Source of the DNA: CAVPOO01 sp963707015 | GTDB lineage: Bacteria; Pseudomonadota; Gammaproteobacteria; Thiohalobacterales; Thiohalobacteraceae | DNA length: 64,000 nt | Assembly: GCA_963707015.1 (NCBI GenBank) | Contig: CAVPOO010000009.1 | Location: forward strand, 62,001-126,000 | Direction of reading: 5' to 3' | Shown: in pieces, positions 26,977 to 36,295 of the stretch | How positions within the stretch are numbered: the first letter of the stretch is position 1 | How the letters are laid out: every line of letters begins with the position of its first letter | Made by a program: the position numbers and the translations under genes | The notes under the pieces: model-generated | Seen by the model: only the letters and a program-made list of their open reading frames with translations | Databases searched by the model: none | What the model was told of the DNA's origin: nothing

Positions 26977-28203
26977 CTATCCGGCGGCCCGCCTGCGCCA
27001 GTTGCCGCCCGACAGCGAGAGCCCGATCAAGGCGACGACCGCGAACAAGGCGCCGGCATAGAAGGTGGCTGGCGCACCGAGCAGCGCCCACAGGCCGCCG
27101 GCGAGAATGCTTGCGGCCAACAATGCCACTCCGTGCACCAGGTGAAAGAGGCCGAACGCGGTGCCGCGCACCTCCGTGGGGGCGGCATCGGCAACAATGG
27201 CTACAAGGAGTCCCTGGGTCGCCCCCATATGCAGGCCCCACAGCGCGGCACCCCCGCTGACCGCAGCCGGGTTCTGTGCCAGCGCCAGCACGGCATCGGC
27301 GGCGATGAGAAAGACGATGCCGATGCCCAGCAGTCTGCGTCGCGGCAGGCTATCGCCCCAGCGCCCGAACGGATAAGCGCTCGCCGCGTAGCAGAGATTC
27401 ATGACGATCAGAATCAGCGGTACCCGTCCCGCGGCGAGCCCGGTCTGTTCCGCGCGCAGCAGCAGAAAGGCCTCAGAGAAACGCGCCAGGCTGAGAACCA
27501 TGGCGAAGGCGAGGACCCACCAGTAGCGGTGTGGCAGGCTGCGCAACGCCGCTGTGCTGAGCGGCAATTGCCGGCCTTGTCCGTGCCGAGCTGGTTCGGG
27601 TTCTTTGACCCCAACGAGGAGGACAGTTACCGCCACCACGGCGGGGATGACGGCCATCCAGAACACCAGCCGGAAATCATCGTGGGTCAGGGCCATCAAC
27701 AGCAGGGCCAGTGCCGGTCCCGCGAATGCTCCGACTGTATCCATGGACTGGCGCAGGCCGTATGCCGCACCGCGCAGTCCGGGTGGCGTGATGTCGGCGA
27801 TGAGGGCATCGCGCGGCGCGCCCCGAATGCCCTTGCCGAGCCGATCGATGAGGCGCGCCACGAACACCATGCCTGCGCCGCCGGCCAGAGGGAACAGCGG
27901 TTTGGACAGCGCCGCCATGCCGTAGCCGAGCAACACCAGCGGTTTGCGCCGGCCGAGCCAGTCGCTGATGGCGCCCGAGAACACACGGGTTACCGCCGCC
28001 GTCGCTTCCGCGACACCCTCGATGACGCCGAGCGCAAGGGTGCTTGCGCCGAGGACGGTTACCAGAAACACCGGCAGTAGACTGTGGATGAGCTCGGACG
28101 AGGTGTCCATGAACAGGCTCACCATACCCAGGGCGACCACGCCGCGCGGTATCGGCGGGCGAGTCATGTCGCGGTCAAACCGGACCCGGGTGAATGATGA
28201 CAT
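26977..28203 (-). CDS. Major facilitator superfamily transporter
   Basis: 408 residues, 12 predicted membrane segments. MFS loop motifs: GAISDWLGRRKPLVLLGYG after TM2, RLIDRLGKGIRGAPRDALIAD (the TM4-5 'drug/sugar' region), and a C-half counterpart RWGDSLPRRRLLG. The family resembles uncharacterised MFS proteins whose TM4-5 loop reads GKGIRGAPRDAL. The substrate is unknown. Start at ATG 28203; the next Met (MTRPP, 28167) is an alternative. It is followed immediately by the membrane glycosyltransferase. Confidence 0.88.
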   Translation of the reverse strand: MSSFTRVRFDRDMTRPPIPRGVVALGMVSLFMDTSSELIHSLLPVFLVTVLGASTLALGVIEGVAEATAAVTRVFSGAISDWLGRRKPLVLLGYGMAALSKPLFPLAGGAGMVFVARLIDRLGKGIRGAPRDALIADITPPGLRGAAYGLRQSMDTVGAFAGPALALLLMALTHDDFRLVFWMAVIPAVVAVTVLLVGVKEPEPARHGQGRQLPLSTAALRSLPHRYWWVLAFAMVLSLARFSEAFLLLRAEQTGLAAGRVPLILIVMNLCYAASAYPFGRWGDSLPRRRLLGIGIVFLIAADAVLALAQNPAAVSGGAALWGLHMGATQGLLVAIVADAAPTEVRGTAFGLFHLVHGVALLAASILAGGLWALLGAPATFYAGALFAVVALIGLSLSGGNWRRRAAG

Positions 28204-28556
28204 CCGCCGGCGGCAGCGCCTGGCGGACTGCTCGCAGGGTGCTTTTGCTCATGGGCGGATGCTGTGCGGTGACATTGCGTGATTGTCACAGATTCGGGTG
28301 CGCCGGCATAGCGCGTGGGCGGGGCGCATCCGCTGCGACCGGTTACCGGGGTAAGCTGACAGCGCGCGAGCGCGGCGCGTGATCCCTGAAGCGCTCGATC
28401 AGGAACGGGGCGTGGGTCGGGACGATGTCAGGAACAGGATTGAAGCATTGAGCCGGCGCCAGACCAGTCCCGGGCAATCCGGGCGACCGCGTGTGAGGGG
28501 AGCGCAGGCAGTCTCTGAGCCGGGTTCGTCTACGTGTTGAAATGTGATCTGACCTC

Positions 28557-28584
28557 GGCCCAGCGACCCGAAGGCCGCTGGGCC
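28557..28584 (-). terminator. 9-bp perfect hairpin after Gly/Tyr-rich gene
   Basis: GGCCCAGCG/CGCTGGGCC with a 10-nt loop, starting 12 bp past the stop of the minus-strand gene. It lacks a T-tract, so it may protect the mRNA 3' end rather than terminate. The remaining 28204-28556 shows no gene. Confidence 0.4.
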
Positions 28585-28596
28585 AAGTGCATCAGC

Positions 28597-28983
28597 CTAT
28601 TGCGGAGCGGGGGCGGGCCCGCCACCGGGGTAACCCTGGCCGCCATAGCCGCCGTAACCGGGAGCACCGCCATAGCCGCCGTAACCCGGACCGCCGTAGC
28701 CATAGCCGGGGGCGCCATAGCCGTAACCTGGACCGCCGTAGCCATAGCCACCATAGCCATAACCCGGACCACCGTAGCCATAGCCGGGGCCGCCATACCC
28801 GTAGCCCGGACCACCGCCGTAGCCATCGCCATAATAGTCGCGGTCTCTGTTACCGCCGCCAAACCACTTTGACGGATTCATCATATTGCCCATGTCAAAG
28901 GCATGGCCAACTCCGGCAGCTGTCAACATTGCCGTACTGCAAACCACGAGCACGGCGCGCCTGAAAATTACTTTATTAGTCAT
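28597..28983 (-). CDS. Exported Gly/Tyr-rich repeat protein, sulfur-globule-like
   Basis: 128 residues. A signal peptide (to about residue 28, GVGHA) is followed by FDMGNMMNPSKWFGGGNRDRD and then about 90 residues of GYGYGGPGYGYGG-type repeats. Composition resembles sulfur-globule envelope proteins of sulfur-oxidising gammaproteobacteria, which coat periplasmic sulfur, but repeat-rich proteins of this kind also occur without sulfur storage. The ATG has AAGGAAAACAGAT upstream. The gene appears monocistronic. Confidence 0.72.
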   Translation of the reverse strand: MTNKVIFRRAVLVVCSTAMLTAAGVGHAFDMGNMMNPSKWFGGGNRDRDYYGDGYGGGPGYGYGGPGYGYGGPGYGYGGYGYGGPGYGYGAPGYGYGGPGYGGYGGAPGYGGYGGQGYPGGGPAPAPQ

Positions 28984-29359
28984 ATCTGTTTTCCTTGGAA
29001 TGCATATTATCGGTTGTCGGCTCGGGTAGCCGGTCGACACCTCGCCCACCAGGGACCGATGGTCCTCTTCGTGACTATGGCTTCGGAGCCTACGCCGATT
29101 GAGGCGTGGGGGGAAGGGAAATGGGTCAACTCGGTCTGTGAGTTGGTCAGTCCTGAGTCGGTCCGGGCACACACAACCAAGCCGCCTGCGGGTGGCTGCT
29201 CGAACGGAGCAGGTCGCACGGGTGTAACCTCCGTGTGGCGGACACGTCCGCCGACCCGATCACGGGGCCGAAGGCGATGGGTGTGCCGTGGCATGGGCGA
29301 GACGATCCGCGCTCTCCGGATTGCGTGCCTGCAGCGCATTCGTTCTGGCGGGATCGCAA

Positions 29360-29387
29360 GAAAAAACGGCGACCCGAGGATCGCCGT
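29360..29387 (-). terminator. Intrinsic terminator
   Basis: On the minus strand: ACGGCGA stem, 8-nt loop, TCGCCGT stem, then TTTTTT. It lies 30 bp after the stop of the 29417-29710 gene. Confidence 0.85.
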
Positions 29388-29416
29388 CGATGAGCCCTGG
29401 CATCCGGTGGGACGTT

Positions 29417-29710
29417 CTAGATCGGACCGATCAATTGCGCGTGCAGGCCTTGCCCCTGCACCTGGTCCAGAATCGCGCGGGACGACGTGCTTTCGGGGTC
29501 GTACGCTACCAGCATCAGGTGGAATCGGGATGGGCAGAATTCCGACTCTGCCACGCCGCCCACTTCCGCCACTGCCGCCATCAAATCCTGGCGCTGCGCG
29601 TCGTCAAGGGTCTCGTTGATATGAATCACCACCTCCGTGGTGGGTCGCGCCTGGAATGCCTTGTTTCTTAGCGGTGCCTGCTGAAAGCGTGTAGACGTTG
29701 CCATATCCAT
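29417..29710 (-). CDS. Small ferredoxin-fold (HMA-like) protein
   Basis: 97 residues from ATG 29710, with AAGGAGG eight bases upstream. TTEVVIHINETLDDAQRQDLMAAVAEVGGVAESEFCPSRFHLMLVAYDPESTSSRAILDQV is a beta-alpha-beta-beta-alpha-beta layout like heavy-metal-associated domains. It lacks the CxxC pair; only one Cys is present. Similar short proteins are found in many gammaproteobacteria without a known role. It is monocistronic, with a clear terminator. Confidence 0.75.
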   Translation of the reverse strand: MDMATSTRFQQAPLRNKAFQARPTTEVVIHINETLDDAQRQDLMAAVAEVGGVAESEFCPSRFHLMLVAYDPESTSSRAILDQVQGQGLHAQLIGPI

Positions 29711-30093
29711 CGGTGTTTCCTCCTTTACATCGGTGTGGGGATACTCGGAAGTCACCCCTCTGCGTGGGTGTATGGCGAAGTATAGACCATGCGCGCGAGG
29801 CGGGTGTGACGGTACCCGCAGAATGTCGGGAGCGGTCAGGGGACGCTGCGTCCCTGTGTGGCTTGCGGACGAGACCTTGCCGCCCCAAGGCGCCTGCAAC
29901 CGCTCATAGGGCTGGTAGTTCTACGTAGTCGGGCGCCCCGCGAGCGACGCTCCCGGCCCTGCAACGCGCACCCGCAGTGGCCGGTACTCATGAGGGTTAA
30001 AGAAATGGGCGGGGTCGAACGATACTGAGACGCCACTCGCTGATTTGAGGGCACGTATCGAGTTTAGACCAGTCCTAGCGTGGAGTATTTGTC

Positions 30094-30282
30094 ATGGGTG
30101 CTGACGAGTTAAGACGGATTCTGGATGTGATTGACCTCAGCTTGTCAGAGGTTTCCCGCATGACGCGCATCACCGGATCCGGGCTGAGAAATTGCCTCGA
30201 GGACCGCCGCAGGCTCAAGCCGCATGAGGCCGATCGCATCCGCGATCTGTTGAAGCGCATGGCGACAGTCTCGTCAACCTGA
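30094..30282 (+). CDS. Small helical (HTH-like) protein
   Basis: 62 residues: DELRRILDVIDLSLSEVSRMTRITGSGLRNCLEDRRRLKPHEADRIRDLLKRM. The spacing of small and hydrophobic residues is compatible with a Cro/XRE-like helix-turn-helix. A GTGGAG precedes the ATG by 11-12 bases. No family is recognised. Intergenic DNA 29711-30093 upstream shows nothing further. Confidence 0.5.
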   Translation: MGADELRRILDVIDLSLSEVSRMTRITGSGLRNCLEDRRRLKPHEADRIRDLLKRMATVSST

Positions 30283-30527
30283 CTGCGGCGTCAGTCGAAG
30301 CCCGCGGACGCGGCGTAACGGCTGGCACGCTTCACTTCAGATCGTCTTCCGCCTTCACCCACCCTCATCCAGCCGATAAGCCCGGTCGCGTCAGCAGTAC
30401 CCACAGTTATCATGCTGGTCACGGCGCTTGCCGGGTTAGCGTCGGGGTCAGCTGAGCAAATCCTCATCAACAAACACGGTCGCCGGAATAAGGCCATACC
30501 CGGAAAGCCATGCCCGATTGATCAGGC

Positions 30528-30620
30528 TCAGAGCTTGCGGAACAGAGAAAAAAGGTAAAGCCCTGCAGCGACGCAAATCGCCACCAGAATCACAAGTTCA
30601 GTTTGCATTAGTGCGGCCAT
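30528..30620 (-). CDS. 30-residue membrane microprotein
   Basis: The frame MAALMQTELVILVAICVAAGLYLFSLFRKL contains one membrane helix and a basic end. AGGAACAATTAA precedes the ATG. It lies 48 bp upstream of the mlaC stop, on the same strand, so it is downstream in the same transcript direction. The assignment is by hydrophobicity, ribosome-binding site and position only. Confidence 0.45.
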   Translation of the reverse strand: MAALMQTELVILVAICVAAGLYLFSLFRKL

Positions 30621-30668
30621 TTAATTGTTCCTGTTGTTACCATTCGCCGGTCCTCGCCCGGCGGAGTG

Positions 30669-31298
30669 TTAGGACTCGCTGCGCTGCGCACGGCGCTCGT
30701 TGGCGTTGCGTGCGGCGAGGGTTTCAATCAGCGCGTCGAGCCCGCCACGCCGGATCTGATCACTGAACGTGGCGCGGTAGTTCACCGCCATGCTGATACC
30801 TTCGATGGTCACGTCGTAGATTTTCCAGCCGCTGCCGACACGACGCAGACTGTAGTCGATAAGAATCGCCGATGCACCCGGCTGTGCAACGCGGGTGCGT
30901 ACCGTGGCACTGCGCTTATCCTCGGGTATGCTCAGCAATTGGTGTTCAACCCCCGGGTTTGTGTGCTGGGCAAGCGAACTGGAATAGGTGCGTATCAGCA
31001 GCTTGGCGAACTCCGAGGTAAAGCGTGCCCGCTGCTCAGGCGTCGCCTGGCGCCAGTACTTACCCAGGGTCAGCTGCGACAGGGCCGGCAAGTCAAAATG
31101 TGGTAGCACAATGTCTTCAACCAGCTGTTCCAGTCCGTCCGGGTTGGCGCGCAGGCGGGGGGTCTGTTCCAGGGCCACCAGCAGGTCCTCGGTGGCGCCT
31201 CGAATCAGGTCCAGTGGTTCCTCGACAGTCGCTGTCTGGGCGGCTGGCAGGCAAAGCATAAGCAAAACGGCTAAAATCAGTGCGCCCGGTTTGTTCAT
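30669..31298 (-). CDS. mlaC: MlaC/Ttg2D family phospholipid-binding protein
   Basis: 209 residues from the ATG at 31298, which has GGGAG seven bases upstream; an ATG at 31313 lies within that site's leader. Signal peptide to about residue 23. Family motifs: DIVLPHFDLPALSQLTLGKYWRQATPEQRARFTSEFAKLLIRTYSSSL and GWKIYDVTIEGISMAVNYRATFSDQI. MlaC carries phospholipids across the periplasm between the MlaA complex and MlaFEDB in the inner membrane. No mlaFED or mlaA genes are next to it, so this is an orphan copy. Confidence 0.9.
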   Translation of the reverse strand: MNKPGALILAVLLMLCLPAAQTATVEEPLDLIRGATEDLLVALEQTPRLRANPDGLEQLVEDIVLPHFDLPALSQLTLGKYWRQATPEQRARFTSEFAKLLIRTYSSSLAQHTNPGVEHQLLSIPEDKRSATVRTRVAQPGASAILIDYSLRRVGSGWKIYDVTIEGISMAVNYRATFSDQIRRGGLDALIETLAARNANERRAQRSES

Positions 31299-31639
31299 TG
31301 TTCTGACTCCCATCTCGCTGAATTCTGGCCAGCGGTTTAATCGCTACACAGAGACCTTTGGTCGAGGAACCCGTCCTCGACGAAGGGCACCGCTGTGTCG
31401 CGTATCCCCTGAAATACTGGTCCTGCGCTGTCCCAGACCGATTCGGGTGCCCCCGGAGATAGCCGTCTGGTTGCGCGGGAAGTCTATTAGTAAGGGCTAA
31501 TAAGGGCCGAGACGCGCGTCACAAATCGGAATAAACCCGGGTGCCGTCGCGCTGACTGAGCGTCCCCAGGGCTTCCAGGAAGGAAACACGGAATTCCGTA
31601 AATCCATCCGAGCTGCCGGGCATGAAACCAAAAAACAGA
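31299..31639. other. Intergenic gap
   Basis: 341 bp between mlaC and the hairpin at 31640. I see no convincing gene. Confidence 0.4.
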
Positions 31640-31655
31640 GCCGCCCGAAGGCGGC
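31640..31655 (-). terminator. 6-bp GC hairpin with T-tract
   Basis: GCCGCC-CGAA-GGCGGC; on the minus strand followed by TCTGTTTTTTGG. The same arrangement and the flanking TATCGGA motif occur at 2051-2066. No gene lies directly before it; the nearest on the same strand is at 31945. A plus-strand ATG with GGAGG at 31677 opens a 30-codon frame of doubtful meaning. Confidence 0.5.
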
Positions 31656-31944
31656 CAAAGTTATCGGAGGAAATCCATGCTTTTTGCCGGCTGCTTGTCT
31701 TTGCAGTCTGCCCCCCCCTTGAAACCCAGTGTAAATCGAACGCGTCCACAGGTTTGTAAACATTTGTGAAACTGCTATCTCACGTCGGGCTTGCGTTTCG
31801 CCCCTGATTGCGCCGGATCAGAACCGCGGCCCGGCGCTGCGTGGAGTCCGGCAATATCCGCAACGCATGCCGTTGGCGACGGGTGGACTGGCTGGAGCGC
31901 GGCAACAGGCTACGCAGCCGGTTTGTTAACTTGAGTGACAGGAG

Positions 31945-32442
31945 TTACAGGCGCGGCTCTTGCGTCGTGTCACCGTTGAGCATCTGACCCTCTATGGTGG
32001 TGATCATCGGCCGGCCATTTTCCAGTTCGTAGTGCGCATATTCCTTGATTTTGCTCACCGTTTTCTTGCCATCGATGACGACCGTCTGGGTAAGCGTAGA
32101 ATGTGACTCACCGCTCGAACCATCCGGCGCAATGATGATTACCGTATTTTCCCTTTCGTAGCTGTATTCATCAACCGTGTCCCAGCCCTGCGCGATCATC
32201 GCGAGATATTGATCTTTGTCAATTTTGACGGAAGCCAACCATTTCTCGGCAGGCACTTGGATATTTTTCAGGAACCGGTCACTTAAATATTTGCCGATAC
32301 CACTGAGGTCGCGATGCTCTGCTGCAGCATCTGTCTCGGTGATGATCTTGCGTATCTGGTCTGTTGTAATCTGTTCATCCGCCATTACCTCGAATGACAG
32401 ACACATCGCTGCGATTACTGCATGAATTATTGCTCTACCCAC
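31945..32442 (-). CDS. Exported NTF2-like hypothetical protein
   Basis: 165 residues from GTG 32442 with GGAGAG upstream. Signal peptide MGRAIIHAVIAAMCLSFEVMA. The mature part starts helical (TTDQIRKIITETDAAAEHRDLSGIGKYLSDRF) and continues with antiparallel strands (TVIIIAPDGSSGESHSTLTQTVVIDGKK), compatible with an NTF2/SnoaL-like cone. Function unknown, periplasmic. Confidence 0.65.
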   Translation of the reverse strand: MGRAIIHAVIAAMCLSFEVMADEQITTDQIRKIITETDAAAEHRDLSGIGKYLSDRFLKNIQVPAEKWLASVKIDKDQYLAMIAQGWDTVDEYSYERENTVIIIAPDGSSGESHSTLTQTVVIDGKKTVSKIKEYAHYELENGRPMITTIEGQMLNGDTTQEPRL

Positions 32443-32647
32443 CTTACGGCTCTCCGTGGGGAATTATTCATTATCTGGCCGCCTACCTGAACCCCCAACG
32501 TATCATGGATCCGCGTTGTGCCGCGTGTCCGGGGTTCTTTCTTCTAGTTGTCTGGGGGTTCCACCTTCCCTGGACTTCCCCTGGCAGGGGTTTTTGGGGA
32601 AACACAGCACGCGGTTATCGATTTGAATATTGCCCTCTTTCGTTGAA

Positions 32648-32884
32648 TTAGAGGCGTCTTCCTATCACAACCACGCCGATCATGGCAAGGCCGATCAGCC
32701 CCAGTGCTGCAGACACGGGCGCGACACCTCTGCCAATCGCGATGCCATGCGGCTGACCTGACGCGGTGCTGCTGTAAGTAGCCGGCTGACGCGCATCGGC
32801 GACGCTCGCCGCCTCGACAGGCAGACACATCACACTCATCCCCAGCATCAGGAATCCCACAATAGCTTGCATACGTGATTTCAT
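32648..32884 (-). CDS. Small exported protein with C-terminal membrane anchor
   Basis: 78 residues from ATG 32884 (AAGGA upstream). Signal peptide to VEAAS, a short polar stretch, then GVAPVSAALGLIGLAMIGVVVIGRRL ending in two Arg. This tail (hydrophobic helix plus basic end after a Pro) resembles exosortase/archaeosortase-type sorting signals, but the PEP box is absent, so I only note the likeness. Confidence 0.6.
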   Translation of the reverse strand: MKSRMQAIVGFLMLGMSVMCLPVEAASVADARQPATYSSTASGQPHGIAIGRGVAPVSAALGLIGLAMIGVVVIGRRL

Positions 32885-33112
32885 AGAACCGCCATTCCTT
32901 CTTGTGCGTGACACAACCTCGCGTCTGTCCGCGGACACCTCGCCACGCTGAGCCTTCCTGAACATCTAGTGTAGACAGTCGTCGCGTGACGGCAATTGAG
33001 GTAAGTACTTATTCGTAAAGATTTGACGAGGATGGGGTTTCAGGTCTTGGGTCCAGGCAGCGATCGGCGTCGGATCAGCCGTGTCAGAGGGACCCCGTTG
33101 CGGGGTGGGGCG

Positions 33113-34419
33113 CTAGCGTTCGCGCTGGCAGGCCCTTACCCCGCGCCAGCGCGTCGCGCCGTCATCATCCGGCGTACAGCGGCGACTAACGGGGTTATCG
33201 GAAGGCGATTGCCGTTGCTGGCGCGCTGGCGGCACAGGCGCCGGGAGGGTTTCGCAAACTGCGCTGGAGAAGTCAGATTCCCCCCGCGCGTTGTATGCCT
33301 TCACGCGGAAACATACCTCATCGCCGAACCTCAAACCCAGATTCGCACCGGCGTTGAACGTCACGGCGTTGGTCGTAACATCCGAAACGGGATTATCCGC
33401 CGTCGTGGGCGTGCCCCCGAAAAATACCCGGTAGCCGTCCACATCACCCGGAATCGCGGTCCAGCGAAGCGTGATGTTCGGGGTCTCGTTGCAATCGGCG
33501 CAAACCACGTCTACCACGACATTCCCGGTTGCCGTATCCCCATCCGCGTCTGTGACCTGGTAAATGAGTGTCTGTTCGCCATACAGGCCGGGAATGGGAT
33601 AGAACGCCACCTGGTTATCACCCTGAATAAACTCGCTGCGTACGAAGGCGCGGCTGTTGACCGGGACACTCAGGAGTTCCAGCGAAATCGGCGTATCATT
33701 CAGGCCCCGGTCATTAGCCAATACGTCGATAAGAATGCGCTGCCCCTCGAGGGTGCTCGCGCGATCCTCGACCGCCAAGGGGGCTGAGGCAGGGATGATT
33801 CCGGAATCCGAAACAGGGGCGGCGCCCGGTGAAAAGTCCGTCAAGACACGGATATAGTCTCTCCTGGCGAACTGGCCCTGAAGTCTACGTCAATCTGGTT
33901 TGGGCCCGTGATCGTCACAACGTCGCGCGCTTCGAGGCCGCGCAGACGGGGATTGAGATAATCTACACCCGTCTGAGCAAGAAAATCGCTGGCTGCCAGA
34001 TTTGCCGTGCTCGTAATGACGGCGAGCACCGCGGAGTCAAAGTCCACGGTTCCAACGATATGCCGACTGGGACCGGGGTCAAAGAATAAGTAATGACTTG
34101 CGACGGTCGTTCCCGCTGCCAGGCTGCCGGAGTTGCCGGTCGAGGCAAGCAGATCAACCTGGAGAGGGCCTGTGAGTACGATATTCTGAGCTTCGTCGAA
34201 GCCGAAAAAATTGTCCGAGTCGAAATTGTTATCTCCTACACTGCCTGGCTGTCCCAAAGCGTTTGGCAACGGCAGCGTCAACGTTTGAAATACACCGCCC
34301 CTGACCACGGCGCTACCAGCCGTGGCGCTACCGCCGAGGACGGTGGCACACGACGACGAGCTGAAGAAGGCCAGTGCGAACGCTCCGGCGTGAACCGTGC
34401 GCAGGATCTTGGATGTCAT
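33113..34419 (-). pseudogene. Secreted Ig/FN3-like protein, split by a 2-bp frameshift
   Basis: The first part (34419-33841) has a signal peptide, then NFDSDNFFGFDEAQNIVL, HYLFFDPGPSRHIVGTVDFDSAVLAVITSTANLAASDFLA and LRGLEARDVVTITGPNQIDVDFRASSPG; it ends at ETISVS. One frame over, the same bases read DYIRVLTDFSPG, which joins directly to the second part: a VLANDRG..YQVTDADGDTATGN cadherin/VCBS-like domain and an FN3-like domain (GDVDGYRVFFGG). A duplicated GA in GGAGAGAC explains the shift. The C-terminus is Arg-rich and ends without an anchor. The intact product would be a 430-residue surface protein. Confidence 0.65.
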
Positions 34420-34762
34420 TGCTGCCTCCTCCAGTGCCCCGCTGCTGAGGGTCTATTTTTCGTTTTCCGGCGGTTTGTTAGAAAGCAGGCGTCTGATGGC
34501 GGCTCTGCGAGTCGTGGTTGCTAAGAAATTCGCGCGTCGGAGTCGGATGTCACGCGTAACCGTAGCTGGAGCCGGATGCGGCGGAAATAATCGAAACTCC
34601 TACTATTGCGATATTGGCTGCATGACAAGTTGAGGAAAAGGTAGGGTATTGCCCCAGTCGAATGGCCAGCTTGGCAGGAATTCAGCAATTTCTCTGGAGG
34701 GCGGCTGCGCAGTATCGCGGGCCGGTATTGGTGGCCCAAGTGCGGACAGCACTGAGCCCCGG
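34420..34762. other. Intergenic gap
   Basis: 343 bp between the patatin gene and the start of the frameshifted secreted protein. It must hold the latter's promoter; no gene or strong repeat is seen. Confidence 0.4.
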
Positions 34763-35722
34763 TCACCGCCTGGCCTTCTGGCCGACAATTTCCTTGATGC
34801 GGGCGACCGATGCGAGGGCGGCCCGTTCCCCTGCAGCAATCGCGCTCGGGCGTTGGTCAAATCCAACGAGCGAGATATCGCTGACGTCGGGCCGAATCAT
34901 TACGTCCGCGTCACCGGCCTCGGCGTCGACAATTGCCTGCGACATGATGAGCAGGGCCTGATGCAGCACGTCCAGGGTGCTGTTGAGGCGGGTGTTATGC
35001 TTCGGCAGCCTGGAAACGTCGACGGCGATGACGACATCGGCACCCAGCCTGCGTGCGATTTTGATGGGCACCTGACTGACCAGTCCACCGTCGACGTAAT
35101 CATGACCATCGATGGTGACCGGGAGAAAGATGCCCGGAACGCTACTCGATGCCCGCACCGCCATGCCCGTATTGCCCCGTGCAAAGGCCGCTGCGTTTCC
35201 CGTTTGCAGATCCGTCGCGATGGCGACGAAGACCACGTCGAGCGCCTCGATCGGTTTGTTGCTCAGTTTGTCGTTTATCACCTTCTGCAGGCGTTCGCCG
35301 CTGATGAAGCCGCGGTTTGGTACCGTCCAGTCCGCAAGGTCGCCGATCTCCAGCTCGCTGCCGGCGGCCACGAGGGCATCGCCACGGTAGCCGCCCGCAT
35401 ACAGCGCCCCTGCCACGCTGCCGGCACTCGTCCCGACCACGATATCCGCCCGGATGCCATTCGCCTCCAGCACCCTGAGCACCCCGGCATGAGCAAATCC
35501 GCGCGCCGCACCGCCACCGAGCGCGAAGGCGATGACAGGGCGCTCCCTGATTACGACGGGTTTCAGTGGCTCGGCGACGGGTGGATTTTCGACCGGCGCC
35601 ATGACCGGCACGCTCGCACAACCCGCAAGCAGCGTGATAAGCAGCAGGGCGACCGCAGTCCGGATAAGATCTCGCACCGTCCTTGTGTTGCCGATCCCGA
35701 GCCGATCAATCTTGCCTGACAT
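34763..35722 (-). CDS. Patatin-like phospholipase lipoprotein
   Basis: 319 residues, RssA-like. N-terminal LLLITLLAGC lipobox (Cys about 35) indicates a lipoprotein. Patatin motifs: oxyanion GGGAARG (about 70), nucleophile GTSAG (about 97), acid in DGG (about 211). It hydrolyses acyl lipids by a Ser-Asp dyad. The start ATG is followed by a 20-residue basic leader; a later start is possible. It stands alone. Confidence 0.9.
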   Translation of the reverse strand: MSGKIDRLGIGNTRTVRDLIRTAVALLLITLLAGCASVPVMAPVENPPVAEPLKPVVIRERPVIAFALGGGAARGFAHAGVLRVLEANGIRADIVVGTSAGSVAGALYAGGYRGDALVAAGSELEIGDLADWTVPNRGFISGERLQKVINDKLSNKPIEALDVVFVAIATDLQTGNAAAFARGNTGMAVRASSSVPGIFLPVTIDGHDYVDGGLVSQVPIKIARRLGADVVIAVDVSRLPKHNTRLNSTLDVLHQALLIMSQAIVDAEAGDADVMIRPDVSDISLVGFDQRPSAIAAGERAALASVARIKEIVGQKARR

Positions 35723-36266
35723 ACTGCCGGTCTCCGTTGACTGCTGGCATTTTCGCGCTGGTCTGTATTATGCCTGTCGGGGCAGGTGATCCAAGCCGGT
35801 GCGGCGAGGGCGGTGCTTCCCCCGACGGCCGGGTTTGGGGTGACCCGCCACAGCGGATTATGACCTCATCGCCTGCTTTCCGGCCTGGTTTCCAAAGTCA
35901 GGGTGTCTGGAAACACCGGCAGGCTGGGGGCAAGGCTGAACGCGCATGTGACTGACATGCCAGCAAGGCACCGCGTCGCCTGTCCGGGCACAGATGACAC
36001 GGGGCCGCCACCACCGGCAGCATGCCCGTAACTCGCGAGGCGCGGCGAGCGTGGGGGCATTTTTCTGTGTCGGGGAACTGCGCCGGCTGGCCATCCAACC
36101 CTGCCGGCAAGCTATTGTGCCAGGCAATAACGGCATAAAACGGTTCAGGTTGTTCTGGCGGTTTCTCCCCAGAGGGTTTTCCGCCTGCCTCTTCGGCTGC
36201 GGCCGGCTCAGTTGGGTGGGATGGCGAGGAAGCGAGAGGCGGGCTGAGATCGGCCCGTGGTCAGGT
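35723..36266. other. Intergenic gap
   Basis: About 540 bp before the hairpin at 36267. Open frames on both strands are GC-driven and look unlike proteins. No gene is called. Confidence 0.5.
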
Positions 36267-36288
36267 AAAGCCGCCTTTGCGGGGCTTT
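36267..36288. terminator. AAAGCC...GGCTTT bidirectional terminator
   Basis: AAAGCCGC-CTTT-GCGGGGCTTT, followed on the plus strand by GTTTGTG. It lies 7 bp beyond the stop of the 35-residue minus-strand gene, which it probably terminates. Confidence 0.7.
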
Positions 36289-36295
36289 GTTTGTG

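Noticed and set aside
28534..28964. Plus-strand frames rich in AVAIAG or HSRRNR repeats
   Set aside because: They are antisense shadows of the Gly/Tyr-rich repeat gene.
31677..31769. 30-codon frame with GGAGG on the plus strand
   Set aside because: Composition is not protein-like, and it overlaps a hairpin that is better explained as a terminator or RNA element.
33113..34419. Two separate overlapping genes with a TTG start
   Set aside because: Frame-shifted reading restores a continuous family-like sequence, so one broken gene is the simpler explanation.
35723..36266. Several 60-140-codon frames
   Set aside because: Overlapping on both strands with Arg/Pro/Gly-biased composition and no ribosome-binding sites.
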